This document shows positions 16,569 through 24,964 of a stretch of DNA of 64,000 bases, piece by piece. Source of the DNA: Shewanella sp. 1CM18E (lineage in GTDB: Bacteria > Pseudomonadota > Gammaproteobacteria > Enterobacterales > Shewanellaceae); NCBI RefSeq assembly GCF_023161665.1, contig NZ_JALNTW010000001.1:65454-129453 (forward strand), in the 5' to 3' direction. The position numbers and the translations under genes are program-made. A model generated the notes under the pieces. The model was not told the DNA's origin, did not search any database, and saw only the letters and a program-made list of their open reading frames with translations. The first letter of the stretch is position 1. Each line of letters opens with the position of its first letter.

Positions 16569-17252
16569 TTAGGAGTCGGGCTCTCTTGTGGTCACTCTAA
16601 CGCCGCCATGGGGCAAACGGATTAACTTAACGCCATCTTCTGACTCTTCCACGGTGACGGCTTTACTTGGTGGCTCATGTTTAGCATTTTTTATTACAGC
16701 ATTAGACTCTACACTTACGGTGCTCGCTTTTTCGGAGTACGGCTTTGCTAGATTTGTATTCGGCTGTGGTACTTTTTGCTCCGAAAGATTTGATGGCAAT
16801 ACTGTTTGCTCTTCAACTTGTTGCCTAACTTGCTTTTGAGGCTGAGTTTGCCTTTGAGCGTAAGCTTGCGCAGCATGATTGTTAGGCTCAGTTACACTGC
16901 TGATATTAGCGCTATTATTACCGACTCCTGGACCAATCGGTAATACAGTCGACTCTCCCTTTCTAGCCTTCTCAACAAAAGATTGTACAAACTGTGGATT
17001 GTTCGCCATCCAATCAGCCATTACAGCAGCTTGTTCATCAGGTACCATCAGTAACACTTGTGAGTTTTTAAGCTCCGCCACTTCTGCCGTTAACAGCTTG
17101 TTTTTGTGCTGGCTATCAAAATAAAGAGAGCCGAAACTGACAGCTGTAACGCTAAGCAAAAATATCGCCAGTAGCGACAAGGTGTTGATTTCCCCGCGCT
17201 GACAAACCATGTCTAAGCCATACTTAACACGCTTATCAATGGCCTTAGCCAT
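16569..17252 (-). CDS. Single-pass membrane protein of the cheB-parC interval, function unknown
   Basis: This 227-residue protein has a short basic cytoplasmic N-terminus, one membrane helix at about residues 24-44, a region with [18 protein letters not shown] (about 67-85), then a long Gln/Asn/Pro-rich low-complexity stretch and a conserved-looking end, [19 protein letters not shown]. Its ATG overlaps the cheB stop region by 8 bases (ATGGCTAA), so the two are translationally coupled. A gene of this kind sits at the same place in Vibrio chemotaxis clusters as I recall, but I know of no established function. Confidence 0.75.
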   Translation of the reverse strand: MAKAIDKRVKYGLDMVCQRGEINTLSLLAIFLLSVTAVSFGSLYFDSQHKNKLLTAEVAELKNSQVLLMVPDEQAAVMADWMANNPQFVQSFVEKARKGESTVLPIGPGVGNNSANISSVTEPNNHAAQAYAQRQTQPQKQVRQQVEEQTVLPSNLSEQKVPQPNTNLAKPYSEKASTVSVESNAVIKNAKHEPPSKAVTVEESEDGVKLIRLPHGGVRVTTREPDS

Positions 17253-18396
17253 TAGCAGTCTCTTTTAAAATCGCATCAGCCATCTGTTCTAGCGCTATAG
17301 ATTTGGTAGCAATGCCTGATGTTGTCACAGCTTGTGGCATACCATACACCACACAACTTGCTTCATCTTGTGCCCAGATCGTTGCACCTACAGATTTCAA
17401 CATTCTTGCGCCTTCACGTCCATCAGCGCCCATCCCCGTTAGTACAACGGCTAATACATCGCCACCGATGACCTTCGACGTTGACGCAAAAGTGATATCA
17501 ACACTTGGCTTATAATTCATTTCAGCCTTGCCAGCTATCACCTTGATGCGGCCATACGCACCGCCTCGCTCTAACATCATCTGCATGCCACCAGGTGCCA
17601 AGTATGCACAGCCAGGTTTAAGCACATCACCACTAACAGCCTCTTTAACTTCAATCTTGCATAAACTATTTAAACGAGTCGCAAATGTTGGTGTAAAGGC
17701 CGCTGGCATATGCTGGATTAGCAAAATCGGATGCGGATAATTCGCCGGCAATTGCGTTAGCACTTTTTGCAGCGCAACAGGACCACCAGTAGAGGTGCCG
17801 ATTAGCAAGGCTTTGTATTTTTTGCCACTCGCCCGAGTTACGCTAGATGTTCTGCCAACCTTTTCGGCTACAGCAACATTTGCCGCAACATGCGCTGGTT
17901 GTCGTAAAGTATGACTAGCTAAACTTGGTCGCTTAAGCTCATTGCTTAACGAAGCTTTATCCGATGTAGTTGTTGCTCTAGCGATTGGTCTAAATAAGCG
18001 TCTACGCCCCAGCGCCTTAATACGCTGTTGCAATAATAAAATCGCGTCATCTTTATTGCTGGCGATATCTTCAAAACGCTTGGGTAAAAAATCTAATGCT
18101 CCCGCTTCTAATGCTTCTAACGTGGCTTTAGCACCATCATGGGTTAGAGAAGAGAACATCAAAATAGGAATAGGTTTACTCGCCATGATCTGTTTTACAG
18201 CTGTGATGCCATCCATTACAGGCATCTCTATATCCATGGTGATCACTTGCGGATTTAACTCAGCAGCCATTTTAACCGCTTCAACACCGTTGCTGGCGGT
18301 GCCAATAACTTCTAGTTCAGCGTCTTGATTGACAATTTCACTTACACGTCGTCGGAAAAAACTTGAATCATCAACGACTAAAACTTTTATGCCCAT
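17245..18396 (-). CDS. cheB: Chemotaxis response regulator protein-glutamate methylesterase CheB
   Basis: CheB demethylates and deamidates chemoreceptors for adaptation, opposing CheR. The 383-residue protein has a receiver domain with D10 and phospho-acceptor D55 ([13 protein letters not shown]), a linker of about 70 residues, and the methylesterase domain with catalytic serine in [12 protein letters not shown], histidine in [10 protein letters not shown] and aspartate in [11 protein letters not shown] 12-base hairpin separates it from cheA. cheR is not adjacent but lies at 61504-62337. Confidence 0.96.
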   Translation of the reverse strand: MGIKVLVVDDSSFFRRRVSEIVNQDAELEVIGTASNGVEAVKMAAELNPQVITMDIEMPVMDGITAVKQIMASKPIPILMFSSLTHDGAKATLEALEAGALDFLPKRFEDIASNKDDAILLLQQRIKALGRRRLFRPIARATTTSDKASLSNELKRPSLASHTLRQPAHVAANVAVAEKVGRTSSVTRASGKKYKALLIGTSTGGPVALQKVLTQLPANYPHPILLIQHMPAAFTPTFATRLNSLCKIEVKEAVSGDVLKPGCAYLAPGGMQMMLERGGAYGRIKVIAGKAEMNYKPSVDITFASTSKVIGGDVLAVVLTGMGADGREGARMLKSVGATIWAQDEASCVVYGMPQAVTTSGIATKSIALEQMADAILKETANG

Positions 18397-18440
18397 TAAA
18401 ATTCCTATACCGCATTTCAGGACTGCTCAATGCTGTATGC

Positions 18441-18476
18441 AAAAGGAATAACAGAACATCACGCTCTGTTATTCCT
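18441..18476 (-). terminator. Perfect hairpin between cheA and cheB, possible attenuator
   Basis: AGGAATAACAGA (18444-18455) pairs fully with TCTGTTATTCCT (18465-18476) around a 9-base loop. On the minus strand the stem ends in CCTTTTGC, a short T run, so it could be a weak intrinsic terminator or an RNA-processing or stability element reducing cheB relative to cheA. Confidence 0.6.
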
Positions 18477-18486
18477 AAACAACTTA

Positions 18487-20739
18487 TTAGCTTTTATTGC
18501 GCGCGTAATACTTAAGTAAGCCGGGTACATCTAGAATAAGTGCAATACCACCATCAGATGTAATTGTTGCACCAGCCATACCTGGCGTGCCGTGCAATAA
18601 TGTACCTAATGGCTTAATCACCACTTCTTCTTGGCCAATTAGCGAGTCAACGACAAAACCAATTTGCATTGTGCCTAATTGCACAATAACAACGTGGCCA
18701 TGTTGTTTATCACCATGGCTAAAACTGCCAGCTTTGCGTGACAACCATTGCTCTAAGTAAAATAACGGTACCGCTTTATCGCGCACAATAACCGTTAGCT
18801 GACCGTCGACCACATTGGTTTTAGTCAAGTCTAAATGGAATATTTCATTCACACTTGAAAGTGGCAATGCAAACACTTGCTCAGCAACTTCAACCATTAG
18901 GGTCGGCATAATTGCTAAAGTTAGTGGAACCTTAATTTCTAAGCGAGTTCCCTTACCTTGTTGAGAGTCGATATAAACAGAACCATTAAGCTGAGTAATG
19001 CGAGTTTTAACCACATCCATACCCACACCGCGGCCTGAAATATCAGAAATCTCAACCTTAGTTGAAAAGCCTGGGGCGAAAATAAGATTATATGCTTCTT
19101 CGTCGGTCATTCGCGCTGCGGCATCTTCATCAAGTACGCCGCGGCTTATAGCAATAGACTTTAACTTCTCAGGATCCATACCCGCACCATCATCCTCAAT
19201 TTTCAAGAGGATATGGTCGCCTTCTTGGCTAGCTGATAGGGTAATAGTACCTGTACGCTGCTTACCGTTAGCTTCACGAAGATCCGGCATTTCAATACCG
19301 TGATCCACTGAGTTTCTCACTAAGTGAACTAACGGGTCGGCTAATGCCTCAACCAAGTTTTTATCAAGGTCAGTGTCTTCACCAACCATGACTAAATCAA
19401 TCTCTTTATTAAGGGTACGCGCAAGATCTCGAACAACACGAGGGAAGCGGCCAAATACCTTTTTAATTGGCTGCATGCGCGTTTTCATTACCGCGCCCTG
19501 CAGGTCAGCGGTGACGAGATCAAGATTTGCCAATGCCTTTGACATCTCTTCATCTTCACGGGCAACCCCAAGACTTAATAAACGATTTCGAACAAGTACC
19601 AGCTCACCAACCATATTCATGATTTGATCGAGTCTTGAGGTATCAACACGCACAGTGGTTTCGGCTTGTGGCATATTATTGCCAGCAGGCTTAACAGGAG
19701 CTTTAGCAACCGGTTGAGGTTGAGGTTGAGCCTGTGGCGGTACGATAGCAGCTTGCGGTTGAACTGTTTCTTGTGGCTCAGCTTGCTGTGAAGTCGTTAT
19801 CGCTTGAACTACTGTGGCTGAGTTATTGGCTTGCGGCGTATTTGTGCTCGAGATAGCAGTAACTGAACTACCTTGGCTAGTACTACCGGGGCCGACGCCA
19901 GAGCCATGAAGCTCATCGAGTAACTTCTCAAACTCATCATCAGTAATTTCATCAGAGTCAACATCATTACTATCAGGCTCAGCGCTTGCTGGAACTGCTG
20001 ACGGTGTTTTGAACTGACCAGAACCATGAAGCTCATCAAGCAGTGATTCAAATTCATCATCTGTGATGTCATCTGATGAGGAGTTTGTAACACTAATAGA
20101 TTCCGCAGCAGAAGCGCTTACTCCCGGGCCATTACCAGTGCCATGCAACGCATCTAACAGCGCTTCAAACTCAGCTTCATCGATATCATCGATGCTACTA
20201 CTATTAGCGTTCTCATTCGTAGTTTCTACTTGAGTGAGAGATTCAGTTGGCTGCTTTGACTCTTCAACAATAGTTGGCTCTATTGTTGATTCAGATCCAG
20301 TTGTTTCTTCAACTATTGCTGACGCTTGCGACAATTCAGACGCCAGTAATTCACCAGCACTTAAGGTTTTTAATTGGGCCAATAATGCAGGCTCTGCTGG
20401 CGATTGGGGCTGGCCGGCTTGAGTTTCAGCAAACATTGAGTTGATGGAGTCTACAGCCTGAAGAATCACATCCATTAGATTGGCGGAAACGCTACGTTTA
20501 CCAGTTCGTAAAAGATCGAACGTGTTCTCAGCTTCATGACAAACGTCAACCATAGGCGATAAGCCTAAAAAGCCTGCACCACCTTTAACGGTATGGAATC
20601 CTCTGAAAATAGCATTCAATAAATCAGTATCATCAGGGTTATTTTCTAACGCAACGAGTTGTTCCTGAAGAAGCTCTAAAATTTCACCGGCTTCAATCAA
20701 AAAGTCCTGCAGTATCTCTTCATCAACATCAAAGGACAT
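18487..20739 (-). CDS. cheA: Chemotaxis histidine kinase CheA with three linker repeats
   Basis: This 750-residue kinase phosphorylates CheY and CheB. The P1 domain is at about 1-105 with phospho-histidine H49 (FHTVKGGAGFLG). A long linker of about 250 residues follows, then the dimerisation P3 (from about 362), the P4 ATPase with N and G boxes (HLVRNSVDHGIE, SGRGVGMDVV) and the C-terminal P5 CheW-like domain. No normal CheY-binding P2 domain is evident. Instead the linker carries three copies of a 20-residue acidic motif, ITDDEFExLLDELHGSG, centred at residues 183-202, 222-241 and 262-281. In ParP-encoding Vibrio the CheA linker contains a localisation (LID) element that binds ParP, so these repeats are candidates for that role. 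Confidence 0.96.
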   Translation of the reverse strand: MSFDVDEEILQDFLIEAGEILELLQEQLVALENNPDDTDLLNAIFRGFHTVKGGAGFLGLSPMVDVCHEAENTFDLLRTGKRSVSANLMDVILQAVDSINSMFAETQAGQPQSPAEPALLAQLKTLSAGELLASELSQASAIVEETTGSESTIEPTIVEESKQPTESLTQVETTNENANSSSIDDIDEAEFEALLDALHGTGNGPGVSASAAESISVTNSSSDDITDDEFESLLDELHGSGQFKTPSAVPASAEPDSNDVDSDEITDDEFEKLLDELHGSGVGPGSTSQGSSVTAISSTNTPQANNSATVVQAITTSQQAEPQETVQPQAAIVPPQAQPQPQPVAKAPVKPAGNNMPQAETTVRVDTSRLDQIMNMVGELVLVRNRLLSLGVAREDEEMSKALANLDLVTADLQGAVMKTRMQPIKKVFGRFPRVVRDLARTLNKEIDLVMVGEDTDLDKNLVEALADPLVHLVRNSVDHGIEMPDLREANGKQRTGTITLSASQEGDHILLKIEDDGAGMDPEKLKSIAISRGVLDEDAAARMTDEEAYNLIFAPGFSTKVEISDISGRGVGMDVVKTRITQLNGSVYIDSQQGKGTRLEIKVPLTLAIMPTLMVEVAEQVFALPLSSVNEIFHLDLTKTNVVDGQLTVIVRDKAVPLFYLEQWLSRKAGSFSHGDKQHGHVVIVQLGTMQIGFVVDSLIGQEEVVIKPLGTLLHGTPGMAGATITSDGGIALILDVPGLLKYYARNKS
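19897..20193 (-). repeat. Three coding repeats in the CheA linker (about 40-residue spacing)
   Basis: The copies encode IDEAEFEALLDALHGTG, ITDDEFESLLDELHGSG and ITDDEFEKLLDELHGSG. The second and third are nearly identical and 40 residues apart; the first is 39 residues before the second. First and third are both followed by a GPG turn. Codons differ between copies, so protein sequence rather than DNA identity is being kept. Confidence 0.9.
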
Positions 20740-20751
20740 TATTTGACTCCC

Positions 20752-21489
20752 TTAAAAACCTAAACTCGAAAGCAGATCGTCAACTTCGTCTTGACCCGTC
20801 ACCACGTCCTGGCGGTGCTCTGCATTCATAATAGGACCTTCGGCTTCCACATTTCGCTTTGGTTTGTCATCAGCGGCGTTTTCCGGCTGTTCACCAAATG
20901 CGGTCAACATAGACACTAAACTACTTTCAACTTCTCTGACTAAATCAATGACTCTACGGATCATTTGCCCAGTCAGATCTTGAAAATCTTGCGCGAGAAG
21001 AATTTGATTTAAAAGCTCTTTCACTCGGCTTGCATCTGACTCACTTCTATCAACAAATAACTGTATATCGTGACAAAGTGCTTTAAATTCAGTCAAAGGA
21101 AGTTCGCGGCGCATTAGCTTATCCCAAGCGGGTTTAATTGCTTGGATATTATCATTGAGCTCAGTAGCCAGTGGCAGGCATTCCTCTACAGCATCCATAG
21201 TTTTATTCGCAGCTTGCTCTGTCATATCAATGACATAAGTCAAACGCTCTTTGGCATCTGGGATTTCTGTATTGGCTAATTCAATTAAACGGCTATCAAA
21301 CTGAAAGTCAGCAATAGCGCTATGAAGCTGTCTGGTTAAACGTCCAACTTCATCAAAAAGTTCCTTTTGGATTGGCGCAGCGATTTCTCGAACCAATTCA
21401 TCTGCTTGATCTTGCTCTCCCTGATTAAGGAGTATCACTAGCCTTTGCGCTTGCTCGAGAGTAATCAGCGGTATAGATTCTTGCAGCAT
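20752..21489 (-). CDS. cheZ: CheY-P phosphatase CheZ
   Basis: CheZ speeds dephosphorylation of CheY-P. The 245-residue, mostly helical protein contains the catalytic segment AQDFQDLTGQ with D171 and Q175 corresponding to the E. coli Asp/Gln pair, and ends in VDDLLSSLGF, the C-terminal peptide that docks on CheY. It lies between cheY and cheA with 12-13 base gaps. Confidence 0.95.
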   Translation of the reverse strand: MLQESIPLITLEQAQRLVILLNQGEQDQADELVREIAAPIQKELFDEVGRLTRQLHSAIADFQFDSRLIELANTEIPDAKERLTYVIDMTEQAANKTMDAVEECLPLATELNDNIQAIKPAWDKLMRRELPLTEFKALCHDIQLFVDRSESDASRVKELLNQILLAQDFQDLTGQMIRRVIDLVREVESSLVSMLTAFGEQPENAADDKPKRNVEAEGPIMNAEHRQDVVTGQDEVDDLLSSLGF

Positions 21490-21502
21490 TGCTCATCCCT
21501 AA

Positions 21503-21886
21503 TTAACCGAGTCTCTCAAAAATCTTATCTAATTTTTCTTTTAGCGTCGCAGCAGTAAATGGTTTAACAACATAGCCATTTACACCCGCTTGCGCCGCAG
21601 CAATAATTTGCTCACGCTTAGCTTCTGCAGTGACCATTAACACTGGTAAGTGTTTTAGGTTGTCATCAGCGCGGATCGCTTTTAGTAGGTCAATACCTTG
21701 CATGCCTGGCATGTTCCAATCGGTAACGACAAAGTCAAAGTCGCCTTTTTGTAACATAGGTAGGGCTGTCGAACCGTCATCAGCTTCTTGAGTGTTGTTA
21801 AACCCCAAGTCACGTAATAGGTTCTTAATGATCCGTCTCATTGTTGAAAAGTCATCAACAACAAGGATCTTCATATTCTTATCCAA
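21503..21886 (-). CDS. cheY: Chemotaxis response regulator CheY
   Basis: CheY-P binds FliM and reverses or stops the motor. The single receiver domain of 127 residues has the acidic pair D11-D12 ([11 protein letters not shown]), phospho-acceptor D56 ([10 protein letters not shown]), T in VTAEAKRE and the conserved lysine in VVKPFTAA. I keep the TTG start at 21884-21886 because GGAGG lies 5-6 bases upstream; the ATG four codons later is 17 bases from that site. A palindromic stem (CGCGC/GCGCG, 21903-21918) lies in the gap to fliA. Confidence 0.96.
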   Translation of the reverse strand: MDKNMKILVVDDFSTMRRIIKNLLRDLGFNNTQEADDGSTALPMLQKGDFDFVVTDWNMPGMQGIDLLKAIRADDNLKHLPVLMVTAEAKREQIIAAAQAGVNGYVVKPFTAATLKEKLDKIFERLG

Positions 21887-21902
21887 GGTTTCCTCCGCGG
21901 AT

Positions 21903-21918
21903 CGCGCTTAACTGCGCG
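21903..21918 (-). other. Short GC-rich hairpin in the fliA-cheY gap
   Basis: CGCGC and GCGCG enclose a 6-base loop just upstream of the cheY Shine-Dalgarno. There is no T run, so it is not a classical terminator. A role in mRNA processing or cheY translation is possible but not shown. Confidence 0.35.
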
Positions 21919-21945
21919 TGTAATGTGCTAACAATATTGCTAATT

Positions 21946-22665
21946 TTAATCTTGCGTCCAATGCTTAAGCTTGCCTTTAAGCCTCAACATTGCCTGACTA
22001 AGGATCTGGCTCACTCTAGATTCACTGACTTCTAAAATGGCGCCAATCTCTTTTAAATTTAATGCTTCATCATAATAAAGTGACAAAACTAATGCGTCCC
22101 GCTCTGGTAACAACTTAATTGCAGCGACCAAAGCTGAGTGAAACTCAACTTCTGCAAGCGACTCGAACGCTTCATCTGCATGGCTTTCTTCAGCGCTCAC
22201 GCCTTCAACTGCCACACCTAAATCTTCTATACCAACCACTTTACCAACGGATACGTCATTTAAAATGGCGTAGTACTCTTCCATCGGGATCTCAAGTCGT
22301 TCAGCAATTTCGGTATCCTTTGCATCACGCCCAAGCTCTTGCTCAAGTTCATCAATAACTTGTGCAACTCGGCGTTGATTACGGTGTACCGAACGCGGCA
22401 CCCAATCACCGCGTCTAATTTCATCTAACATTGAACCGCGAATTCGAATACCGGCAAAGGTTTCGAATTTTGCGCCTTTACTGCCGTCAAAGTTTGATGA
22501 CGCTTCAAGAAGCCCCATCATACCGGCCTGTAACAAATCATCTAACTGCACAGATGCAGGTAAACGAGCCAAAAGATGATGGGCTATTCTTTTTACAAGC
22601 GGTGCATACTGTTCAACGATAGACGTCTTATTATCAAAACGAGTATACGCAGCCGCTTTATTCAC
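21946..22665 (-). CDS. fliA: Flagellar sigma factor FliA (sigma-28)
   Basis: FliA directs RNA polymerase to late flagellar promoters such as the one before flaB. The 239-residue protein has sigma region 2 (LDDLLQAGMMGLLEASSNFD, FETFAGIRIRGSMLDEIRR), region 3 and region 4 with helix-turn-helix NLKEIGAILEVSESRVSQI. The GTG start at 22663-22665 overlaps the flhG stop by 8 bases, so translation is coupled. FlgM, its anti-sigma factor, would be expected beyond flgA and is outside the window. Confidence 0.97.
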   Translation of the reverse strand: MNKAAAYTRFDNKTSIVEQYAPLVKRIAHHLLARLPASVQLDDLLQAGMMGLLEASSNFDGSKGAKFETFAGIRIRGSMLDEIRRGDWVPRSVHRNQRRVAQVIDELEQELGRDAKDTEIAERLEIPMEEYYAILNDVSVGKVVGIEDLGVAVEGVSAEESHADEAFESLAEVEFHSALVAAIKLLPERDALVLSLYYDEALNLKEIGAILEVSESRVSQILSQAMLRLKGKLKHWTQD

Positions 22666-23539
22666 CCGATTTATCCTCTTGATAATCAGGGCGCTGAACT
22701 AAGCGCTCAACAAAAAACTCTAAATGACCACCAGGTTGTGATGGCACCGGCCAGCTCATGATTTTATTTGCTAAACCTTGGTAAGCAATTGCAGCTGGAG
22801 ACTTCGGAAACGCCTCAACAATCAATTTTTGCTTACGTACTGATTTACGTAAATTTTCATCAAATGGCACTGTCGCGACTAACTCTAAAGCGACATCTAA
22901 GAATCGATCTGTCACTTTACTTAATTTGGCAAAAAGTTCCATACCTTCTCGTAAACTGCGCACCATATTTGCAACAATTTTGAAGCGGAACACACCATGC
23001 TCACGACTTAGGATTTTAATTAGTGCATAAGCATCGGTAATTGATGTTGGCTCGTCACAAACCACAATCAGTACGTCTTGTGAGGCGCGAGAAAAACTCA
23101 GCACCATGTCAGAAATGCCTGCTGCAGTATCAACAATCAAAATATCAAACTGAGTTCTCATTTCACTAAATGCGCGAATAAGACCAGCATGCTGCGCTTG
23201 AGTTAACTCAACCATAGCTTGAGTACCTGAAGTGGCCGGAATAATCCCGATCCCTTTCGGGCCTCTTAAAATCACATCATCTAATTCGGCATCACCGGAC
23301 AAAACATGAGATAAATTTCGCTCAGCGCGCAAACCTAGCATCACATCGACGTTAGCGAGACCTAAATCGGCATCCAATACCAATACGCGTTTACCTTTTT
23401 CGGCCAACGCTACGGCGGTGTTAATTGAGACGCTAGTTTTACCCACGCCGCCTTTACCACCTGATACGGCGATTACTTTTACTTTTTCATTATTTGGCTG
23501 ATTCATCATACGTAAACCGCTTGCTTGATCTGGAGTCAT
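22658..23539 (-). CDS. flhG: Flagellar number regulator FlhG (FleN, MinD-like ATPase)
   Basis: FlhG limits flagellar number at the pole and antagonises FlrA/FlhF. The 293-residue protein has the deviant Walker A GGKGGVGKTS (residues 27-36), the switch region VLVLDADLGLANVDVMLGL and LIVDTAAGISD. I prefer the ATG at 23537-23539; a TTG at 23549-23551 overlapping the flhF stop would add four residues. Genes before and after overlap, marking a tight flhF-flhG-fliA unit. Confidence 0.96.
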   Translation of the reverse strand: MTPDQASGLRMMNQPNNEKVKVIAVSGGKGGVGKTSVSINTAVALAEKGKRVLVLDADLGLANVDVMLGLRAERNLSHVLSGDAELDDVILRGPKGIGIIPATSGTQAMVELTQAQHAGLIRAFSEMRTQFDILIVDTAAGISDMVLSFSRASQDVLIVVCDEPTSITDAYALIKILSREHGVFRFKIVANMVRSLREGMELFAKLSKVTDRFLDVALELVATVPFDENLRKSVRKQKLIVEAFPKSPAAIAYQGLANKIMSWPVPSQPGGHLEFFVERLVQRPDYQEDKSGE

Positions 23540-23543
23540 GGTT

Positions 23544-24953
23544 TCACTCAAATGCGTAGGTCATTTCGCTTGACCCGTCATTATTCTGTAATTGTTCTCT
23601 GGGTTCGTTATCTAATGCAGCTAATGCGTGATTGGCTAAAGATAAAGTATCAGCCACCTGCATATCTTCAGGAACTCTTTGCCCATCAGTAACATAACTT
23701 AATGGCAACCCACTTTGAATTAATACGCTTAACGCTGGCGCTAACGATATTGATTCGTCTAATTTTGTTAGTACCGCGCCCGAAAGCGGAATACGTGTAA
23801 ACTGCTTTACAGCATCTTCTAACACACGACGCTGACCTGTTGCAGACATTACCAGATAACTACGAATAGGTAATCTGCTATTTGCCGCCAAGCTATCGAG
23901 CTGCTGAAATAAGCGCTGATCTCTTTGGCCCATGCCTGCGGTATCAATTAAAACCAGTTTACGATTTCTAAATTGATACAGAATTTGTTCTAACTCATTA
24001 AAATCATGGGCCTGTTTTACAGGACATCCCATTATTTTGCCATAAGTTGCTAATTGCTCAAAGGCTCCAATGCGATAATGGTCGGTGGTAATTAATGCAA
24101 CTTGATCTGAACCATGATGCGCCGCAAATCGAGCCGCCAATTTAGCCACAGTCGTCGTCTTTCCGACACCTGTTGGCCCCACAAAAGCGACCACACCGCC
24201 TTTACGAACAATATCGTCGCCTTGGTTATCAAGTAAGTTTGCAAGACTGCGTGGCAACGAAGCCACAAGTTCAGCAGGAGTATAGTGCTCACTTAAACTC
24301 GACAATTTTTTGGCAATCGACGGTGAAAATTCAGCTTCAAGCAATTTGCTTTCGAGCATTGCGCCGACAGGATCAACACGTTTTTTCTGCTCAACCATCA
24401 AACTGCTAACTTGGTGCGTTAATAAACTGCGAATAGAAGCGAGTTCCTCTTTCATCGCATCCATTTCTGCGCTGTTATTTTTAGCGCTGTTATAACTGTC
24501 TGGCGTGCGATTAGGGGTAAACTCAGCTTTCTTAGGCTCAGCCTTTTGTGGCATTTGTGCCTGCAAACCTTTAGCCCACTCCGGCATATCTAAATCATCG
24601 CTGCGAGTCGATGACGTTTGCTGACTAATACGACTTTGTTGACGCTCAAGTAATGCTTGTAATGAGTCTGGTGCTGGCGTTGGTTTGCTTTGGCTTTGCG
24701 CTCTTACATTAGGCGAGCGAGCAGTTTGTCCACCCAGCGTGACTCTTTCCTCAGATAAATCAGTAAACATTTGCGCCGTTGGTTTAGGCGTTGCGATTTT
24801 TGGCTTTGGCTCGTCATAGTCAACAGCTGCAACAATTTCGATGCCACCGGTAACTTTTTTATTCGACATGATCACCGCATCTGAGCCCAAGGTTTCTTTT
24901 ACTTGGGCTAAGGCCGATCGCATGTCTTTTGCTAAAAATCTTTTAATCTTCAA
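23544..24953 (-). CDS. flhF: SRP-type GTPase FlhF, polar flagellum placement
   Basis: FlhF marks the pole for flagellar assembly. The 469-residue protein has the basic N-terminal B domain (MKIKRFLAKDMRSAL), an N domain from about 195, and the SRP-type G domain with P-loop GPTGVGKTT (259-267), TTDHYRIGAFEQL, LIDTAGMGQRD and LTKLDES. The start is TTG at 24951-24953 with GAGG 8 bases upstream and matches the family's normal first residues. It follows flhA by 11 bases. Confidence 0.97.
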   Translation of the reverse strand: MKIKRFLAKDMRSALAQVKETLGSDAVIMSNKKVTGGIEIVAAVDYDEPKPKIATPKPTAQMFTDLSEERVTLGGQTARSPNVRAQSQSKPTPAPDSLQALLERQQSRISQQTSSTRSDDLDMPEWAKGLQAQMPQKAEPKKAEFTPNRTPDSYNSAKNNSAEMDAMKEELASIRSLLTHQVSSLMVEQKKRVDPVGAMLESKLLEAEFSPSIAKKLSSLSEHYTPAELVASLPRSLANLLDNQGDDIVRKGGVVAFVGPTGVGKTTTVAKLAARFAAHHGSDQVALITTDHYRIGAFEQLATYGKIMGCPVKQAHDFNELEQILYQFRNRKLVLIDTAGMGQRDQRLFQQLDSLAANSRLPIRSYLVMSATGQRRVLEDAVKQFTRIPLSGAVLTKLDESISLAPALSVLIQSGLPLSYVTDGQRVPEDMQVADTLSLANHALAALDNEPREQLQNNDGSSEMTYAFE

Positions 24954-24964
24954 TTATTCGACCT

